DNA from: Acinetobacter sp.
GTDB taxonomy: Bacteria; Pseudomonadota; Gammaproteobacteria; Pseudomonadales; Moraxellaceae
NCBI GenBank assembly: GCA_030152675.1
Contig: JASLIY010000257.1
Coordinates: 1-6,785, forward strand
Direction of reading: 5' to 3'
DNA length: 6,785 nt
Under the pieces are notes generated by a model. It worked only from the letters and a program-made list of their open reading frames with translations. It searched no databases and was not told the origin of the DNA. Both the position numbers and the translations under genes were made by a program. Shown piece after piece: positions 1 through 5,821 of this stretch; the first letter of the stretch is position 1, and each line of letters opens with the position of its first letter.

Positions 1-20
1 GATGCCACGACTGTAACGAT

Positions 21-45
21 CTAAACGACTTTCTTCGCCGTTTAG
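21..45 (-). other. Hairpin of unknown role at left edge
   Basis: The arms CTAAACGAC (21-29) and GCCGTTTAG (37-45) can pair over 9 bp with one G-U pair when read as minus-strand RNA, closing a 7-base purine-rich loop. No T-tract follows on either strand, so it is not a normal intrinsic terminator. It lies just downstream of a minus-strand promoter candidate and could be part of the leader of a transcript that continues beyond the window. No RNA family was recognised. Confidence 0.35.
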
Positions 46-68
46 CCCCCAATATTTGTGGGCCGCCC

Positions 69-97
69 ATTATAACGACTGTTTAAGCATTAAGCAA
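69..97 (-). promoter_or_regulatory. Candidate sigma70 promoter reading off the left edge
   Basis: On the minus strand a perfect TATAAT (74-69) lies exactly 17 bp downstream of TTGCTT (97-92), which matches only the TTG core of the -35 consensus. A transcript would start near position 62 and run out of the window through the hairpin at 21-45. No start codon with a ribosome binding site is visible behind it within the window, so the product is either an RNA or a gene that starts further left. Confidence 0.35.
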
Positions 98-219
98 ACC
101 CCTTTGCCGCATTATTCTACTTTTAATTTCACCTTAAACTGTTTACATTTTGCTCAGCAACCACAGCGGCGATTTATTCTATAGCGGATGCTGTCATAAC
201 TGTGTTTGAAGCTCTGTAA

Positions 220-945
220 TCAAGCCTGCAAAACATAGTTGATTGCGCGGTCTAGCATGTGCTGACCCGCTAAAAAATCCATCTTCTTCGACTGTCGCAC
301 ACTGTCTAAAGATTGCACATAAGTCCCTTTAAAAACCGACTCTTGCTGCTCGTGCTCAATAAAAATACTCAGTGCTGCTGGCGTGATTTCTGGGTGAAAC
401 TGAAAGCCCAGCACATTTGTTCCGATTTGATAGAGTTGGTTTTGACACACGGGATTGCCAGCCAAACGAATCGCGCCTTTGGGAATCGAAAAAGTTTCGC
501 TATGCCATTGCATGACACGCATTTCACCACTCAATTTAAAGCATGTCTCAGGAAGATACTCACAAGGATAAACGGTCGTCCACCCCAACTCCTGCTGTGG
601 GTTGCGCTGAACCATCGCACCAAGTGCACTGGCGATCATTTGCCCACCCAAGCATAGACCAATCGCTGGCTTTGATCGCGCCAAATAGCGACGAATCCAA
701 CGTTTTTCAACTTTGAGCCATGGAAAATTCGCCTCATCATTGACGCTCATAGTTCCCCCCATGATAATCAACAAATCTACATCATCAATTGAAGGTAGCG
801 CTTCGATTTCCAAAGAATAATCCGTTGGTAATGCAAAAAATTCGGTGGCTGTGATCTCTGCACCCAAAGATTTTAAATGTGCATAGCAACTTCCAAATCC
901 TTCTCCTGCGATGTGCTGAAAATAATGTACTCTAAGTTTTTTCAT
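220..945 (-). CDS. Type 1 glutamine amidotransferase-like protein
   Basis: This 241-residue protein is a stand-alone class I glutamine amidotransferase domain (GATase-1, the fold of GMP synthase's amidotransferase half). The triad is visible: Cys98 in the nucleophile elbow GLCLGGQ, and His184 and Glu186 in FQFHPE. An oxyanion-loop motif, MGGTMSVND, lies at about 62-70, and QWHSE at 146-150 is also typical of the family. Such domains hydrolyse glutamine to release ammonia for a partner enzyme, but many stand-alone members have no known acceptor; some hydrolyse gamma-glutamyl compounds. No partner synthetase is adjacent. An AGGTGA ribosome binding site 6 bases before the ATG supports the start. 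The gene is divergent from the cystathionine beta-lyase. The fold and catalytic class are secure; the substrate is unknown. No clear terminator follows the stop codon. Confidence 0.9.
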   Translation of the reverse strand: MKKLRVHYFQHIAGEGFGSCYAHLKSLGAEITATEFFALPTDYSLEIEALPSIDDVDLLIIMGGTMSVNDEANFPWLKVEKRWIRRYLARSKPAIGLCLGGQMIASALGAMVQRNPQQELGWTTVYPCEYLPETCFKLSGEMRVMQWHSETFSIPKGAIRLAGNPVCQNQLYQIGTNVLGFQFHPEITPAALSIFIEHEQQESVFKGTYVQSLDSVRQSKKMDFLAGQHMLDRAINYVLQA

Positions 946-951
946 TATGAT

Positions 952-971
952 TCACCTGCACTATTTTTATA
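952..971 (-). promoter_or_regulatory. -10 box and ribosome binding site of the amidotransferase
   Basis: On the minus strand, TATAAA (971-966) could be a -10 box giving a leader of about 14 bases. AGGTGA (957-952) is a near-ideal Shine-Dalgarno sequence 6 bases before the ATG at 945. No good -35 was found at 16-18 bp, so the promoter part is weak while the ribosome site is clear. Confidence 0.35.
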
Positions 972-1119
972 TGATCGATTTAGCCAAGTATTTAGCAAAA
1001 ATAACGCCAATTCATTCAGTCGCTGTAGTAGATGAGTCACAAAGAAATGCTTTGCCCCTGTTATTGAATATGATTTGCTTTGTAACATGATTTAGCGCTT
1101 TTATCTTGAGAGAACCATC

Positions 1120-2319
1120 GTGAAAAATAAGCTGCAAACCGCATTAATCCATGCCCCACATCAGGCTCCACAATATATCCAAACCCCGCAAGCGCCAGTG
1201 TTTCGTGCATCTACGATTATTTTTAAAAATACTGATGCACTATTTAACCGCCACTGGTCGGATGAATATGATTACAGCTACGGTACCCATGGCACGCCAA
1301 CCACATTTAACCTTGCCGATCAAATCGCGCTGATCGAAGGCGGACGCTATTGCCTGCTGGCACCCAGTGGACTCTCAGCCATCAATCTGGTCAATGCCGC
1401 GTGTTTACAACATGCAGATGAGGTCTGGGTTGCAGACAATATCTATGGCCCAAACATGGAACATTTACGTGACTTGGAAAAACGCTACGCCATCGTGGTT
1501 AAAGTCTATGACCCATTAAATGTCGATAGTTTCCAGCCTAGCAGTAAAACCAAGTTACTTTGGCTCGAAGCTGCTGGCTCTGTCAGTCTAGAATTTCCAG
1601 ACTTAGAAGGTCTGATCAAAAAAGCTCAAGATCATAATGTACTCACCGCCTTGGACAATACTTGGGGCGCGGGATTAGCCTTTAGTGCCTTTGATCTTGG
1701 CAAATCACATTTGGCTGTCGATATCAGTGTACATGCTCTCACCAAGTATCCCAGTGGTGGCGGTGACATCTTGATGGGAGCCATCGTCACGCAAAATAAA
1801 GACCTCCACCACAAACTCTTTCATATGCACGCTCTGCAAGGTATCGCGGTTTCAGGTGATGACACGGCACAGATCCTGCGTAGTTTGAGCTCCATGCAAT
1901 TGCGTTACCAACAACATGCCAATAGCACGCTTGAACTTTTAGATTGGCTACGTCAACAATCGGCATTTGCACAAGTGCTACACCCCGCATCCCCAGACAG
2001 TCCTGGACACCAATACTGGCAAGATATTTGTGAGACGGGTTTAAGCGCTGGCTTAGTCAGCGTGATTTTTAAACCTGAATATGATCTTAAAAGCGTACGC
2101 GCCTTTTGCGATCAATTGAATTTATTTAAGTTGGGCTTTAGCTGGGGTGGACCACTCAGCCTGGTGATGTTGTATCAGTTGGATCGGATGCGGCATATTG
2201 AGCGCCCCCATTTGGCCTCTGGAATCTTGGTTAGATTTTGTATAGGACTTGAACATCCTGAACATTTAAAACAAGATATCGCTCAAGCATTGAACAAAAT
2301 ACAACGCATCTCGGGCTGA
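1120..2319 (+). CDS. metC: Cystathionine beta-lyase-type PLP enzyme (MetC-like)
   Basis: This 399-residue protein belongs to the Cys/Met-metabolism PLP family (fold type I) and most resembles proteobacterial cystathionine beta-lyase, which splits cystathionine to homocysteine, pyruvate and ammonia in the cytosol for methionine synthesis. Visible residues: Tyr54, which should reach the cofactor of the partner subunit; APSGLSAI at 81-88 for the PLP phosphate loop; Tyr109 stacking on PLP; Asp179 facing the pyridine nitrogen; Lys209 in ALTKY as the Schiff-base lysine; SWGG at 341-344; and Arg372 in VRFCIGLE for the substrate carboxylate. The length is close to E. coli MetC (395). The start is GTG, supported by GAGAGA 6 bases upstream. 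One oddity: the position of the phosphate-binding Arg58 of E. coli MetC is Thr56 here (YGTHGT rather than YGRRGT). Another C-S lyase activity on related sulfur amino acids is possible. Probably co-transcribed with the following ATPase gene. Confidence 0.85.
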   Translation: MKNKLQTALIHAPHQAPQYIQTPQAPVFRASTIIFKNTDALFNRHWSDEYDYSYGTHGTPTTFNLADQIALIEGGRYCLLAPSGLSAINLVNAACLQHADEVWVADNIYGPNMEHLRDLEKRYAIVVKVYDPLNVDSFQPSSKTKLLWLEAAGSVSLEFPDLEGLIKKAQDHNVLTALDNTWGAGLAFSAFDLGKSHLAVDISVHALTKYPSGGGDILMGAIVTQNKDLHHKLFHMHALQGIAVSGDDTAQILRSLSSMQLRYQQHANSTLELLDWLRQQSAFAQVLHPASPDSPGHQYWQDICETGLSAGLVSVIFKPEYDLKSVRAFCDQLNLFKLGFSWGGPLSLVMLYQLDRMRHIERPHLASGILVRFCIGLEHPEHLKQDIAQALNKIQRISG

Positions 2320-2371
2320 GTATTGACCGGCAGCCCTTGAACTTCATGATTGAAAATAAATGGGAAAAGCC

Positions 2372-3976
2372 ATGGGTACACCAATTATTATTGCTAAAAA
2401 AAGTCGCGATCCAAGCCAAGAAATTGTTTTACACTCACAATTTGCCAACCGTCACGGCCTAATTGCAGGGGCAACCGGGACAGGTAAAACAGTGACCTTA
2501 AAAGTATTGGCCGAACAATTTTCCAAGCTCGGTGTACCGGTTTTTCTCGCCGATGCCAAAGGTGATGTATCGAGCATGGCGCAAGCTGGTGAAAGCAATC
2601 CCAAATTTCAAGCGCGCCTCTCTAGTCTCGGGATCGACGCCATCGAATTTTCCGCCTCACCGGTGGTGTTTTGGGATGTATTTGGCGAACAAGGCCATCC
2701 GATTCGCACCACAGTCTCGGAAGTCGGACCGCTCTTACTGTCACAAATGCTCAACCTCAATGACACCCAGCAAGGTGTACTTGCGGCGGTGTTCCGTATT
2801 GCCGATGATCAAGGCCTATTGCTGATCGACTTTAAAGATCTCAAAGCCATGCTCAGCTATGTCAGTGAAAATAGTAACGCACTCAAAGCTGAATACGGCA
2901 ACCTCTCCCCTGCAAGCCTAGGTGCGATTCAACGTAATTTATTAGCACTTGGCGATCAGGGTGGCGAACAGTTTTTTGGTGAGCCCAGCCTCGACATCAT
3001 GGACTTTATCCAGACCGACCAACAAGGTCGTGGCCATATCAACCTATTGGCAGCGGACAAACTCATGAATACGCCAAAACTATATGCCACATTTTTACTG
3101 TGGATGTTGTCCGAACTGTTTGAGAAGTTGCCCGAAGTCGGCGACTTAGATCAACCCAAATTGGTGTTCTTCTTTGATGAAGCACATTTATTATTTAACA
3201 ATGCCAGTCCAACCCTACAAGACAAAATCCAACAAGTGGTACGCCTGATCCGCTCCAAAGGAGTCGGCATTTATTTTATTAGCCAGAGCCCTTTGGATAT
3301 CCCAGAAGCAGTACTCGGTCAACTCGGCAACCGCATTCAACACGCACTACGCGCGTTCACCCCCAAAGATCAAAAAGCAGTCAAGACCGCAGCAGAGACC
3401 TTCCGCGCCAATCCCGAATTTAAAGTGGATGCCGCAATCACCGAACTTGCCGTTGGTGAAGCGTTGATTAGCTGCCTTGATGAACACGGCACCCCCCAAA
3501 TTGTTGAGCGTGGTTTGATCATGCCGCCGCATTCTTCGTTTAGCCCGATCTCAAGTGAGCAACGCCAAGCCTTGATGCAAGCGAGCATTATTGCGGGTAT
3601 TTATGAGCAAGCGATTGACCGCGACAGTGCCTATGAAATGCTACAACGCAAGGTCGCTGCGAGTGTGCAGCAACAACAGGCCGAAACTCTCGCGGCAGAA
3701 CAAGCCAAAGCACAAGAAGCCCTTGCCAAGCAACAAGCCAAAGAGCAAGAGGCTTTACAAAGACAGCAAGCCAAAGCCGAAGAACTGCAAATCAAAGAAC
3801 AACTGCGCTTGCAAAAAGAACAGCAGAAACAGGCAGAACGTGAAGCTCAGCAACGTGCCAAGCTGACGCAAGATATCGTCGGCAATTTCGCCAAAAGTGC
3901 AGCGCGTAGTCTTGGCGGCCCAAGCGGTCAGAAATTGGTTCGCGGTCTGCTCGGTTCTTTGTTTGGTAAACGCTGA
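2372..3976 (+). CDS. YjgR/DUF853 family HerA-like ATPase
   Basis: This is a cytosolic P-loop ATPase of the HerA/FtsK-related DUF853 family, closely matching E. coli YjgR over its core. Walker A is GATGTGKT (33-40), and Walker B is [12 protein letters not shown] with Asp269-Glu270. The stretch [20 protein letters not shown] is also nearly identical to YjgR. The cellular role of the family is unproven; DNA translocation is a guess from the fold. The ATG at 2372 was chosen over an in-frame ATG at 2360 because MGTPIIIA then aligns with the YjgR N-terminus, and GGGAAAAG precedes it; the earlier ATG has no ribosome site. At 534 residues it is longer than YjgR (about 500) because residues 432-500 form a Gln/Ala/Lys/Glu coiled coil. 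After this the conserved tail ([20 protein letters not shown]) returns. The gene starts 52 bases after the MetC-like gene, so one operon is likely. Confidence 0.9.
   Translation: MGTPIIIAKKSRDPSQEIVLHSQFANRHGLIAGATGTGKTVTLKVLAEQFSKLGVPVFLADAKGDVSSMAQAGESNPKFQARLSSLGIDAIEFSASPVVFWDVFGEQGHPIRTTVSEVGPLLLSQMLNLNDTQQGVLAAVFRIADDQGLLLIDFKDLKAMLSYVSENSNALKAEYGNLSPASLGAIQRNLLALGDQGGEQFFGEPSLDIMDFIQTDQQGRGHINLLAADKLMNTPKLYATFLLWMLSELFEKLPEVGDLDQPKLVFFFDEAHLLFNNASPTLQDKIQQVVRLIRSKGVGIYFISQSPLDIPEAVLGQLGNRIQHALRAFTPKDQKAVKTAAETFRANPEFKVDAAITELAVGEALISCLDEHGTPQIVERGLIMPPHSSFSPISSEQRQALMQASIIAGIYEQAIDRDSAYEMLQRKVAASVQQQQAETLAAEQAKAQEALAKQQAKEQEALQRQQAKAEELQIKEQLRLQKEQQKQAEREAQQRAKLTQDIVGNFAKSAARSLGGPSGQKLVRGLLGSLFGKR
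3704..3802 (+). repeat. Three 33-bp in-frame repeats (hendecads) in the ATPase coiled coil
   Basis: Three adjacent 33-bp units (3704-3736, 3737-3769, 3770-3802) each begin GCCAAAG and encode 11-residue units: [22 protein letters not shown] and [11 protein letters not shown]. The units diverge at the DNA level but keep the hydrophobic and charge pattern, as expected for an extended coiled coil with hendecad periodicity. They lie within the longer low-complexity stretch encoded at about 3665-3871. Confidence 0.75.
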
Positions 3977-4001
3977 ACCCCTAGTCTCCCTCCAATCAGC
4001 T

Positions 4002-4037
4002 GCGTGATCTTCGCCCTCATCTCAGTTGCGATCACGC
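4002..4037. repeat. 8-bp perfect inverted repeat after the ATPase gene
   Basis: GCGTGATC (4002-4009) and GATCACGC (4030-4037) are perfect complements separated by 20 bases. The repeat starts 25 bases past the ATPase stop codon. No T-run follows, so it is not a standard terminator. It may be an mRNA-end hairpin or a chance repeat. Confidence 0.4.
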
Positions 4038-4118
4038 GGCCACTGGAGCACAGCAGACATCTCAATGTTTGTGCCTTGCGGCATACAGTCCGATTTCGCT
4101 CCCCCAACACCCTCTTTT

Positions 4119-4145
4119 TTCAAGCGCGGTTCAAGCGCATTTTTT
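4119..4145 (+). terminator. Weak terminator candidate with a 9-bp direct repeat
   Basis: TTCAAGCGC occurs at 4119-4127 and again at 4130-4138. The two GCGC segments (4124-4127 and 4135-4138) can form a short stem with a 7-base loop, followed after one base by six T residues (4140-4145). A four-pair stem is weak, so this is only a possible terminator for the MetC-like/ATPase transcript. No better one was seen before the globin promoter. Confidence 0.25.
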
Positions 4146-4217
4146 ATATTCCCCCTCTTGCTGTTTATCTTTTTTCACTATTCCTTAATCTTTTTATGGT
4201 TTTATTTTGATTGCATA

Positions 4218-4246
4218 TTTACAAAGCTCAATTAAAGATATATTTT
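4218..4246 (+). promoter_or_regulatory. Promoter of the truncated globin gene
   Basis: TTTACA (4218-4223, five of six bases of the -35 consensus) is followed after 17 bp by TATTTT (4241-4246). TATATT (4239-4244) at 15 bp spacing is an alternative -10. Either way the -10 lies inside the NsrR-type operator, so a bound repressor would block RNA polymerase. Confidence 0.5.
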
Positions 4247-4257
4247 AAATACATCTT
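4235..4257. promoter_or_regulatory. NsrR-type operator (23-bp palindrome)
   Basis: The left arm AAGATATATTT and the right arm AAATACATCTT flank a single central T. The reverse complement of the right arm is AAGATGTATTT, so the arms match at 10 of 11 positions. This agrees closely with the known gammaproteobacterial NsrR box, two AAGATGCATTT-like arms separated by one base. It covers the likely -10 and start region of the globin gene, 24 bases before its ATG. The gene for NsrR itself lies just downstream, making this its most likely target. Expected behaviour is repression without NO and release when NO damages the iron-sulfur cluster of NsrR. Confidence 0.85.
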
Positions 4258-4281
4258 CTAGCCAACCAGGTTATCCTCGCC

Positions 4282-5046
4282 ATGATGAATGCACAACAAA
4301 TTGAATTAGTAAAAAGCACTGTTCCTGTACTTCGCGAAAATGGAGTGGCATTGACCAGCTACTTCTATAAACGCATGCTCGGCAATCATCCTGAACTGAA
4401 AAATGTGTTTAACCTTGATAGCCAAAACTCAGGTCGTCAACCGCGCGCTCTCGCTGCTGCAGTGTTGGCCTATGCAGAACATATTGAAAATCCAAGTGTT
4501 TTAGCCAAAGCCATTGAACACATCAGCAGCAAACACGTTAGCCTTGCGATCCAACCCGATCAATACGCCATCGTCGGTGAAAACCTATTACATTCGATCA
4601 GTGAGGTCCTTGATGTCCCATTTGAATCTGATTTAATTGCTGCATGGAAACAGGCCTACTTACAATTGGCAGATATCCTGATCAATGCTGAAAAACAAAA
4701 ATATGACACGCTTGATGCACAAGCAGGTGGCTGGTCTGGTTGGAGAGGATTTGAAATTTCAGCGATCGAATCGACTGAAGCGGGTCAACGCTTTACCGTT
4801 AAGCCAAGTGATCAACAACAGATTATTGCAGCGCAAGCGGGTCAATACATTTCCGTCAAAGTCAAAGTTCCAGAACAGGATTTACAGCAACCGCATCAAT
4901 TCACCCTGCAAAATAATGACGAACAGCAGTATGAGTTCTTGGTCAAAGCAGAACAAAACGCCACAGAATTCTCTGTCGCCAATATCCTGATCGAGCATTA
5001 CAAGGTCGGTGACAAGGTTGAACTCAGTGCACCATTAGCAAAATAA
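4282..5046 (+). CDS. Truncated flavohaemoglobin: globin plus partial reductase barrel
   Basis: Residues 1-140 form a bacterial globin almost collinear with E. coli Hmp. Tyr29 (B10), Phe43 (CD1), Gln53 (E7), proximal His85 (F8), Tyr95 and Glu137 all fall at the same numbers, so haem binding and NO or O2 chemistry are well supported. Residues from about 150 (AGGWSGWRGFEI) enter the ferredoxin-reductase-like FAD barrel, but the Hmp motif RQYS is HQFT here (205-208), the GGQVS phosphate motif is absent, and the protein ends at VELSAPLAK, where Hmp continues with GDFF and then its NAD domain. At 254 residues it lacks about 140. The end is not a recent frameshift: a terminator lies 75 bases downstream and there is no room for the missing domain. 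The first of two ATGs is used because it aligns with the Hmp start; the ribosome site is weak. Likely an NO-induced haem protein needing an outside electron donor; NO dioxygenase activity is inferred. Confidence 0.85.
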   Translation: MMNAQQIELVKSTVPVLRENGVALTSYFYKRMLGNHPELKNVFNLDSQNSGRQPRALAAAVLAYAEHIENPSVLAKAIEHISSKHVSLAIQPDQYAIVGENLLHSISEVLDVPFESDLIAAWKQAYLQLADILINAEKQKYDTLDAQAGGWSGWRGFEISAIESTEAGQRFTVKPSDQQQIIAAQAGQYISVKVKVPEQDLQQPHQFTLQNNDEQQYEFLVKAEQNATEFSVANILIEHYKVGDKVELSAPLAK

Positions 5047-5069
5047 GTCCACGCCAATTGCGATCAAGG

Positions 5070-5103
5070 CGCATGCCGAAGTGCCAAACTTCGGTACGAT
5101 GCG
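5070..5103 (+). other. Interrupted stem-loop after the globin gene
   Basis: CCGAAGT (5076-5082) and ACTTCGG (5088-5094) pair perfectly over a 5-base loop. Outside them, CGCAT (5070-5074) and ATGCG (5099-5103) can pair as a second stem across an uneven internal loop. There is no T-run, so it is separate from the terminator that follows. It may protect the 3' end of the globin mRNA. Confidence 0.4.
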
Positions 5104-5120
5104 ATGACTCGTTGCGTATC

Positions 5121-5145
5121 AAGACCCTCTTTTGAGGGTCTTTTT
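5121..5145 (+). terminator. Intrinsic terminator between globin and nsrR
   Basis: AAGACCCTC (5121-5129) and GAGGGTCTT (5134-5142) form a 9-bp perfect stem with a TTTT loop and run straight into a T-tract to 5145. It would end the globin transcript 75 bases after its stop codon, so nsrR needs its own promoter or readthrough. Confidence 0.9.
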
Positions 5146-5184
5146 GATCTCAGCCGAAGATTTCATTTCCCAGCCAAATCAGGC

Positions 5185-5190
5185 TATGAT
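5185..5190 (+). promoter_or_regulatory. Candidate -10 box of nsrR
   Basis: TATGAT matches five of six bases of the -10 consensus and lies after the globin terminator. The upstream -35 region (TTCATT, 5162-5167, 17 bp away) is poor. Transcription would begin near 5197, leaving a leader of about 60 bases. No NsrR-type palindrome overlaps this site. Confidence 0.3.
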
Positions 5191-5215
5191 TCAACGATGA
5201 CCGACCGATCCACTC

Positions 5216-5234
5216 GGCATGCTGTACTCATGCC
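5216..5234. repeat. Inverted repeat in the nsrR leader
   Basis: GGCATG (5216-5221) and CATGCC (5229-5234) are perfect complements around a 7-base spacer, ending 24 bases before the nsrR start codon. It could be a leader hairpin or an operator for another regulator. It does not resemble the NsrR box. Confidence 0.3.
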
Positions 5235-5258
5235 ACTCAAGCCCGATATAACTCAATC

Positions 5259-5699
5259 ATGCAACTGAACAAGTTTACTGACTACGCCTTACGCATCTTG
5301 ATGTCGATTGCACGACCTCGAGATACACCGTATACCATTGCTGAAATTGCACAAAACCTGCAAGTTTCGCAAAACCACTTGGTTAAAATCGTGCACTTTA
5401 TGGCCAAGCAAAATTGGGTCGTGACCAGTCGTGGTAAAGGGGGCGGTTTACGTCTCAACCCACAGGCCTTAGAACTACACCTCGGTCAAGTGGTGAGGAT
5501 CTTACAAGGGGATCAACAGATCGTCGAATGCCACAAACCACCCTGTGTGCTGCGTAGCCACTGCGGCTTAAAGGGCATTTTGGATCATGCTTTGTTGGCT
5601 TTTTATCGTGATCTGGATCAATACACCCTAGGCCAAGTACTGAGCACAACACCCAACACCCAACCCGAATTGACGTTGATTGAGCTGCAAAATATTTAA
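5259..5699 (+). CDS. nsrR: NO-sensing Rrf2-family repressor NsrR
   Basis: This 146-residue protein is an Rrf2-family winged-helix regulator matching E. coli NsrR (141 residues). The DNA-binding part covers residues 1-60, with FTDYALRILM at the start and a helix-turn-helix around 26-48 (IAEIAQNLQVSQNHLVKIV), then the GKGGGLRL wing. Cys91, Cys96 and Cys102 have the C-x4-C-x5-C spacing and the same numbering as E. coli NsrR. Asp8, a cluster ligand in Streptomyces NsrR, is also kept. NO reacts with the iron-sulfur cluster and lifts repression of NO-defence genes. A perfect target site lies before the neighbouring globin gene (4235-4257), which supports the assignment over IscR or RsrR. The only plausible ATG start matches the family N-terminus, though no Shine-Dalgarno sequence is evident. 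A terminator separates it from the globin, so the two are neighbours but probably separate transcripts. Confidence 0.92.
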   Translation: MQLNKFTDYALRILMSIARPRDTPYTIAEIAQNLQVSQNHLVKIVHFMAKQNWVVTSRGKGGGLRLNPQALELHLGQVVRILQGDQQIVECHKPPCVLRSHCGLKGILDHALLAFYRDLDQYTLGQVLSTTPNTQPELTLIELQNI

Positions 5700-5781
5700 A
5701 ATATGCAGTGAAAAGCGAGAAACCCTCTGCTTCAAACCGCGATTGCGCTCAGACATATTCGCGTCAAGATTTGAGTTCCTA

Positions 5782-5787
5782 TATAAT
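5782..5787 (+). promoter_or_regulatory. -10 box of engB
   Basis: A perfect TATAAT lies 34 bases before the engB start codon, giving a leader of roughly 28 bases. No recognisable -35 hexamer occurs at 16-18 bp spacing, and there is no extended TGn motif. It suggests engB is transcribed independently of nsrR. Confidence 0.4.
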
Positions 5788-5821
5788 GAACGCCGTTGAC
5801 GATTAAGTTTGAAGTTAAATT

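Larger units (their letters stand above)
3977..4281. other. 305-bp intergenic region before the globin gene
   Basis: No convincing gene lies here. Two overlapping open frames of 68-69 codons (4004-4210 and 4026-4235) have no ribosome site, and their hydrophobic ends come from T-rich DNA. The first third holds an inverted repeat (4002-4037). The middle has a direct repeat followed by a T-run (4119-4145). The last third is very AT-rich and holds the promoter and NsrR-type operator of the globin gene. Confidence 0.6.

Noticed and set aside
1..86. Edge reading frames: plus-strand CHDCNDLNDF... ending at 86, and minus-strand WAAHKYWGLNG... from 69 to the edge
   Set aside because: The minus frame has typical codon use but follows a stop codon with no start codon inside. 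The plus frame has less typical codons and no recognisable family. Neither can be called from under 30 codons.
313..657. 114-codon plus-strand open frame
   Set aside because: It lies entirely antisense to the amidotransferase gene, which has a full catalytic triad and a good ribosome site. The plus-strand translation shows no recognisable family.
3665..3871. Repeats in the ATPase gene considered as a CRISPR-like or mobile repeat
   Set aside because: The repeats are in frame, contiguous, diverged in sequence and explained by coiled-coil periodicity.
4004..4235. Two overlapping open frames of 68-69 codons in the gap before the globin gene
   Set aside because: Neither has a ribosome binding site. 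Their hydrophobic ends come from T-rich DNA, and one runs into the globin promoter and operator.
5121..5145. Terminator hairpin considered as an attenuator of nsrR
   Set aside because: It has no competing antiterminator stem or leader peptide, and it sits where a simple terminator for the globin gene is expected.
4900..5258. Frameshift or premature stop as the cause of the short flavohaemoglobin
   Set aside because: Only 212 bp separate its stop codon from nsrR, with a terminator inside, while the missing NAD domain needs over 400 bp. The FAD motifs upstream of the stop are also altered, so this is not a single recent mutation.
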